Assembly: GCA_045430285.1 (NCBI GenBank)
Contig: JAILXV010000001.1
Location: 1 to 64,000 of the forward strand
DNA from: Agarilytica sp045430285
GTDB lineage: Bacteria > Pseudomonadota > Gammaproteobacteria > Pseudomonadales > Cellvibrionaceae
Direction of reading: 5' to 3'
DNA length: 64,000 nt
Shown: positions 60,612 to 64,000 of the stretch, piece after piece
Layout: each line of letters begins with the position of its first letter
Position numbering within the stretch: position 1 is the stretch's first letter
Position numbers and translations under genes: made by a program
Notes under the pieces: generated by a model
Told to the model about the DNA's origin: nothing
Databases searched by the model: none
Seen by the model: the letters and a program-made list of their open reading frames with translations, nothing else

Positions 60612-62690
60612 CTAAGTTGCCGGTAGCCGTAATTCGAAGATGACGCCGCTGTTATCGGGCACATTGTAGCCTTGTACTTCGCCATGATGAAAATCTGTAA
60701 TGAGGCGTACGATATACAGCCCCAGGCCCAAATGGTGATCCGCTTCGCTTGGTGGTTTGTCTCGTACGGAGACCATTGAATCGAAGAGTTGTCCATGCAT
60801 ATGGCCTGGGAGTGGGGGGCCTTCATTGTGGACGGTGAAGACGACCCAGTCTTGGTGTCGGTATAAGCCCAATTCGATTGTGCCCTGCTCTGGGCAGAAG
60901 TCGGCAGCATTATCAACGAGCTTGTCTAGGGCTTGCACCAGCAGCTCGCCCGCCCCGTTTATTGACAAGCCTTTAGGGTTGGAGCGTATTTTGAGGTGGA
61001 AACAGACATGCTGATATACATCTTCGTATGCGGCTTTAAGATTTGTGAGCAGCTCATCACAGGGGATTACTTCGCGTTCTGATGCATCAATCGATTGTTC
61101 GACTCGGCTTGCGGCGCTCATGGCGTTAAGGATGTTGGATAAACGGGTGGTGCCTTCTCGTGCTCTATCGGCATACACTTTTGCTTGGTTGCCGAGGGTT
61201 TCGTGCTCTAGGTTGTCCAAGGATGAGCGCACGATCGCCAGCGGGGTCCTCAGTTCGTGAGAAAGCTTGCTTGAAAGGGTGCGCAGGTAATTGGTGTATT
61301 CTCTTAAGCGCGTTAGCAGCTGGGCATAGCTGCGGGACAGTTCGCCAAGTTCATCGCCGCTTTTGAGTATAGGAAAATCTTCATTGATTTTTCCGCTTTC
61401 ACTCACAGCTGAGGCGGCAGCTTCACTGAGTTTTTGAATGCGGAGGCTAAGCCAGGTTGCATAGACAACAAGACATAGCGCTGCAAACATGGACGCGAGA
61501 AATGAATAGGCCAATATTTTACTGAAGGCTTGATTGGTGATATCCGCCATGGCACTTGTGCTTTGTTCGGCAACAATCGCCCCGATAAGCATGCTGTTGA
61601 TTTCGGGGTCACGGTCACGTTTAAGGCTAATGTTAGTGTCGAGATTAGTGCCCGTACTAGGATATAGAAGAGGAACACTGGCGCGGGCCAAGGGTTGATT
61701 ACCAAGTGAAAACCAGCTCGCGCTTGGGGTTCCGCCTAAGGTTTTGTCGATATCATTGCCATCTAGTGTGCCGCTAGCGCTTGTCCCTTTTAGCTGAGTG
61801 TATTCTCTATTACCTAATGCCAGTGCGTAAATCCAGGTAAGGAAGCCGTGAGGGCGGGCCCTCTGTTGAGCGGCCACATCAATGCTGCCATGGCTCGCGA
61901 TAACATAGCCATTGGGGTCAATAAGGTGCAACCGAGTGTCGTGAGATGAAAAAATACTGAGTTCATCTGAGAGCGCTTGTGATTGCCGAATAATCGGATG
62001 CCGTGTTTCTCGCGTCGGGTTTTTGCTCTCATTATTTACGACCTGAACCCCAATTCCCGATGTGGCCAATGAGAACGGCAGCGTGAGTTCGATTTGGAAG
62101 CCGTTTGGGTGTTCCAGCCACACGCCTTTTATTCGATGTTCGCGCGCTGTGTTAGTGAGCTCTGTTCCGTTATCGACACGGGATACCAATACTGGGCCTG
62201 GCGCGCTGGCATATACGGCAAATGATTGGGTGCCGGTATACAGCATAACGTGGTCGGTTTGGTCTAAATTTGTTTTGCTCGGGTTGAAGTAGTGAATGGG
62301 GTGTGTCGTGATGCGAAGGAATACTTTTAGCTCTGCTTCCCATTGCCCAAATACAATTTGATGAGGGGAGTTGGCTTCCAAGGCTTTAAATTCGTAGTTC
62401 TGACTGATCCAGTCATCGTCATAGCCATCCAAGTAAAGCGGTGACAAAAGTGGGTGGGCGTAAAAGGCTGTGTTCGCGTCACTCGGCAGAGGCTTATCGT
62501 CGTTAGTTAGCAGTGAGGCCAGTTTTGTATCGCTTTGAATTCTCGCGCTAACCGCTCTTGCCGTTGCCGCTAACGCTTTGGTTTGGCCGTCGCGCAAGGC
62601 TGAATCCATTTCGCGTATGGTCTGACAGCCCACCCAAGGCAAGCCCAGGGTAACGAAGCTTAAAATAAGCAGTTGTTTACGCAGGCGCAT
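60612..62690 (-). CDS. pdsS: Sensor histidine kinase PdsS-like
   Basis: A 692-aa membrane kinase matching the proteobacterial dedicated sortase system kinase family. An N-terminal membrane segment (about residues 7-22) precedes a large periplasmic region (30-385), a second TM (about 390-412), a HAMP-like linker, then HisKA with His478 (LSHELRTPLAIV) and HATPase motifs (LDKLVDNAADFC and HHLGLGLYIVRL). The ligand is unknown. It sits 6 bp after the regulator gene. Confidence 0.85.
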   Translation of the reverse strand: MRLRKQLLILSFVTLGLPWVGCQTIREMDSALRDGQTKALAATARAVSARIQSDTKLASLLTNDDKPLPSDANTAFYAHPLLSPLYLDGYDDDWISQNYEFKALEANSPHQIVFGQWEAELKVFLRITTHPIHYFNPSKTNLDQTDHVMLYTGTQSFAVYASAPGPVLVSRVDNGTELTNTAREHRIKGVWLEHPNGFQIELTLPFSLATSGIGVQVVNNESKNPTRETRHPIIRQSQALSDELSIFSSHDTRLHLIDPNGYVIASHGSIDVAAQQRARPHGFLTWIYALALGNREYTQLKGTSASGTLDGNDIDKTLGGTPSASWFSLGNQPLARASVPLLYPSTGTNLDTNISLKRDRDPEINSMLIGAIVAEQSTSAMADITNQAFSKILAYSFLASMFAALCLVVYATWLSLRIQKLSEAAASAVSESGKINEDFPILKSGDELGELSRSYAQLLTRLREYTNYLRTLSSKLSHELRTPLAIVRSSLDNLEHETLGNQAKVYADRAREGTTRLSNILNAMSAASRVEQSIDASEREVIPCDELLTNLKAAYEDVYQHVCFHLKIRSNPKGLSINGAGELLVQALDKLVDNAADFCPEQGTIELGLYRHQDWVVFTVHNEGPPLPGHMHGQLFDSMVSVRDKPPSEADHHLGLGLYIVRLITDFHHGEVQGYNVPDNSGVIFELRLPAT

Positions 62691-62696
62691 ATCGCA

Positions 62697-63389
62697 CTAC
62701 TGAGGTACCCAGCGGTAGCCCATGCCGTAGGCTGTTTGAATGCAGTCGAAACTTGAATCATGTTCTTTAAATTTCTTCCGAATTCGCTTGATGTGAGAGG
62801 TGATAGTGTTGTCATCCAGCACAACGTTTGCGGCGTCCATAAGTTGCTGACGGTTTTTCACGTGACCAGGGTTTTGAGCGAGAGAGTGGACGATCCACAG
62901 TTCGGTTACGGTGAGATCGACCAGTTGCTCGTTCCAATGGGCCGCCATTCGGTCCATATTGATCTTGAGCGCGCCGCGTACAATTTCTGTTTCATTGGCG
63001 CTGGGTTTTTGAAGGGTTTCCACACGCCGAAAAAGAGCGGTGATACGGGCGAGCATGTGTACTTGGCTAATATCTTTTGTGAGGTAGTCATCGGCCCCTA
63101 AACGCAGACCTGACACGACGTCAAATTCACTGTCCCGTGCGGTAAGAAAGATAATAGGAAGTTCTGGCGATTTTGTGCGTAAATCCCGACAGAGTTCAAA
63201 CCCACCTTCTATGTCGTCGCCTAGGCCTATATCGATTATGGCCAAGTCGGGTAAACGGTTGGCGAAAGCTTCGCTGGCTTCTGGTCGAGAACGGTAATGC
63301 GACACCTTATAGCCCTGACGGCTCAATGCATCACAATAGTTTTGGGCGATAGCTTCTTCGTCTTCGACAATGACAATGTGTCTTGGCAT
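62697..63389 (-). CDS. pdsR: Response regulator PdsR-like
   Basis: A 230-aa OmpR-like regulator. The receiver domain has ED pair (IVEDEEAI), phospho-acceptor Asp53 (LAIIDIGLG), Thr83 and Lys105. The winged-helix domain ends with SHIKRIRKKFKEHDSSF and AYGMGYRWVP. The ATG at 63389 (MPRHIVIVEDEE) is preferred to 63407 by family start. It heads the two-gene operon. Confidence 0.85.
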   Translation of the reverse strand: MPRHIVIVEDEEAIAQNYCDALSRQGYKVSHYRSRPEASEAFANRLPDLAIIDIGLGDDIEGGFELCRDLRTKSPELPIIFLTARDSEFDVVSGLRLGADDYLTKDISQVHMLARITALFRRVETLQKPSANETEIVRGALKINMDRMAAHWNEQLVDLTVTELWIVHSLAQNPGHVKNRQQLMDAANVVLDDNTITSHIKRIRKKFKEHDSSFDCIQTAYGMGYRWVPQ

Positions 63390-63600
63390 AGGGATGCACA
63401 ACTCCATCTTTTTTGAGAATGATACCGCAGTTTTGCGTGTCTGTATTTAACCCCACCATTGTTGGGCGCAGGTTATTTAACGGATATGTGGCGTTGTGTA
63501 ATACTTCTTGTGAAAGATAACGACGCCTTACTGCAATTTCGTCTCGCACAGATATCCTATGTAAGGTGATATAAAAGGCTCCGACGCAGGTGAATCAAAA

Positions 63601-64000
63601 ATGTTTCCTTTCTTAGTGGCTGATATTGGTGGCACAAACGCACGCTTCGCACTGGTGATGCAGCCGAGCAACGGCGCGCAGCCAGAGCTATGCCACCTCA
63701 AAATTATGCCAGGTGTGGAATTCCCCACTTTTTCTTCTGCACTTAACGCTTACTTAAGTGCTTTGGAATGTGAAAACCCAACATCCGCGTGTATTGCGAT
63801 AGCGAGCCCGATTGATGGCGACAGAATTGAAATGACACACCTGCCGTGGTCGTTTTCTATTGATGAAATTAAACAGTGCTTTGGTTTTAAATATTGTGAA
63901 GTGATGAATGATTTTAACGCGGTGGCATTGGGTGTGAGTGAGCTCACTGATAACGATATTGACGTGATCAAAACGGGTGCTGCGCATGACTGCGAACCGA
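63601..64000 (+). CDS. glk: Glucokinase (5' part, cut by the window end)
   Basis: The reading frame is open from ATG 63601 to the last base (133 codons). It begins MFPFLVADIGGTNARFALVM with the ATP-binding DIGGTNARF motif and continues with IAIASPIDGDRIEMTHLPWS and VMNDFNAVALGV, matching bacterial Glk. AGGTGA lies about 8 nt upstream. It is divergent from pdsR. Confidence 0.92.
   Translation, partial: MFPFLVADIGGTNARFALVMQPSNGAQPELCHLKIMPGVEFPTFSSALNAYLSALECENPTSACIAIASPIDGDRIEMTHLPWSFSIDEIKQCFGFKYCEVMNDFNAVALGVSELTDNDIDVIKTGAAHDCEP

Noticed and set aside
1..64000. tRNA genes, CRISPR arrays, insertion sequences or prophage genes
   Set aside because: I looked for tandem spaced repeats, transposase-like frames and cloverleaf candidates in the gaps and saw none I could support.

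Overview
This 64 kb window is chromosomal DNA from a gammaproteobacterium, most likely a marine member of the Cellvibrionales or a close relative. This placement is an inference. It rests on the complete S10-spc-alpha ribosomal operons in gammaproteobacterial order, the pseudomonad/cellvibrio-like neighbourhood rplQ ... uvrA / yajR-ssb, the FabA/FabB pair, a Pla-1/cef (VolA-type) lipase lipoprotein, and a PdsS/PdsR two-component pair known from marine gammaproteobacteria. I saw no tRNA, rRNA, insertion sequence, prophage or CRISPR array.

Layout. 1-14.3 kb: a terminator of the preceding operon, a strong sigma-70 promoter, then rpsJ to rplQ with secY, rpmJ and rpoA, all on the plus strand and ended by a hairpin terminator. 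14.4-20 kb: a large lipase-like lipoprotein (minus), a small DUF6471-like protein (minus), an SPFH/NfeD membrane pair (plus) and one unknown small membrane protein. 20-28.4 kb: uvrA (minus), a CsgD-like regulator (minus), yajR, ssb, a degenerate sugar-nucleotide reductase-like protein, and fabB (minus). 28.5-31.7 kb: fabA (minus), galU and cpsG. 31.8-34.2 kb: a four-gene bufferin-type RiPP operon (DUF2282 precursor, DUF692 MNIO enzyme, DUF2063 partner, DoxX), predicted to serve metal (probably copper) stress. 34.5-40.6 kb: pgi, ispB, then rplU-rpmA-obgE-proB.

40.7-59.9 kb is the main accessory region. It is a roughly 19 kb type II PKS/fatty-acid-synthase-like cluster for a xanthomonadin-type aryl polyene pigment. 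A XanB2/Hyg5-like chorismatase would supply a hydroxybenzoate starter. A small AMP-ligase and its adjacent ACP would load it. A KS/CLF pair, two further ketosynthases, a ketoreductase and three hotdog dehydratases would build the polyene. A flavin-dependent halogenase could halogenate it. A family-2 glycosyltransferase, two acyltransferases, a thioesterase, a LolA-like protein and an MMPL exporter would attach and move the product to the outer membrane. Three details stand out. The ApeI-like and ApeP-like dehydratases carry complementary halves of the usual His/Glu active site. The ApeP-ApeR block is present twice in tail-to-tail orientation. Two cluster promoters share an identical 13-bp -10/discriminator element.

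60.2-64 kb: rpsT, the PdsS/PdsR sensor kinase and regulator (no sortase in view), and the 5' part of glk, which runs off the window.
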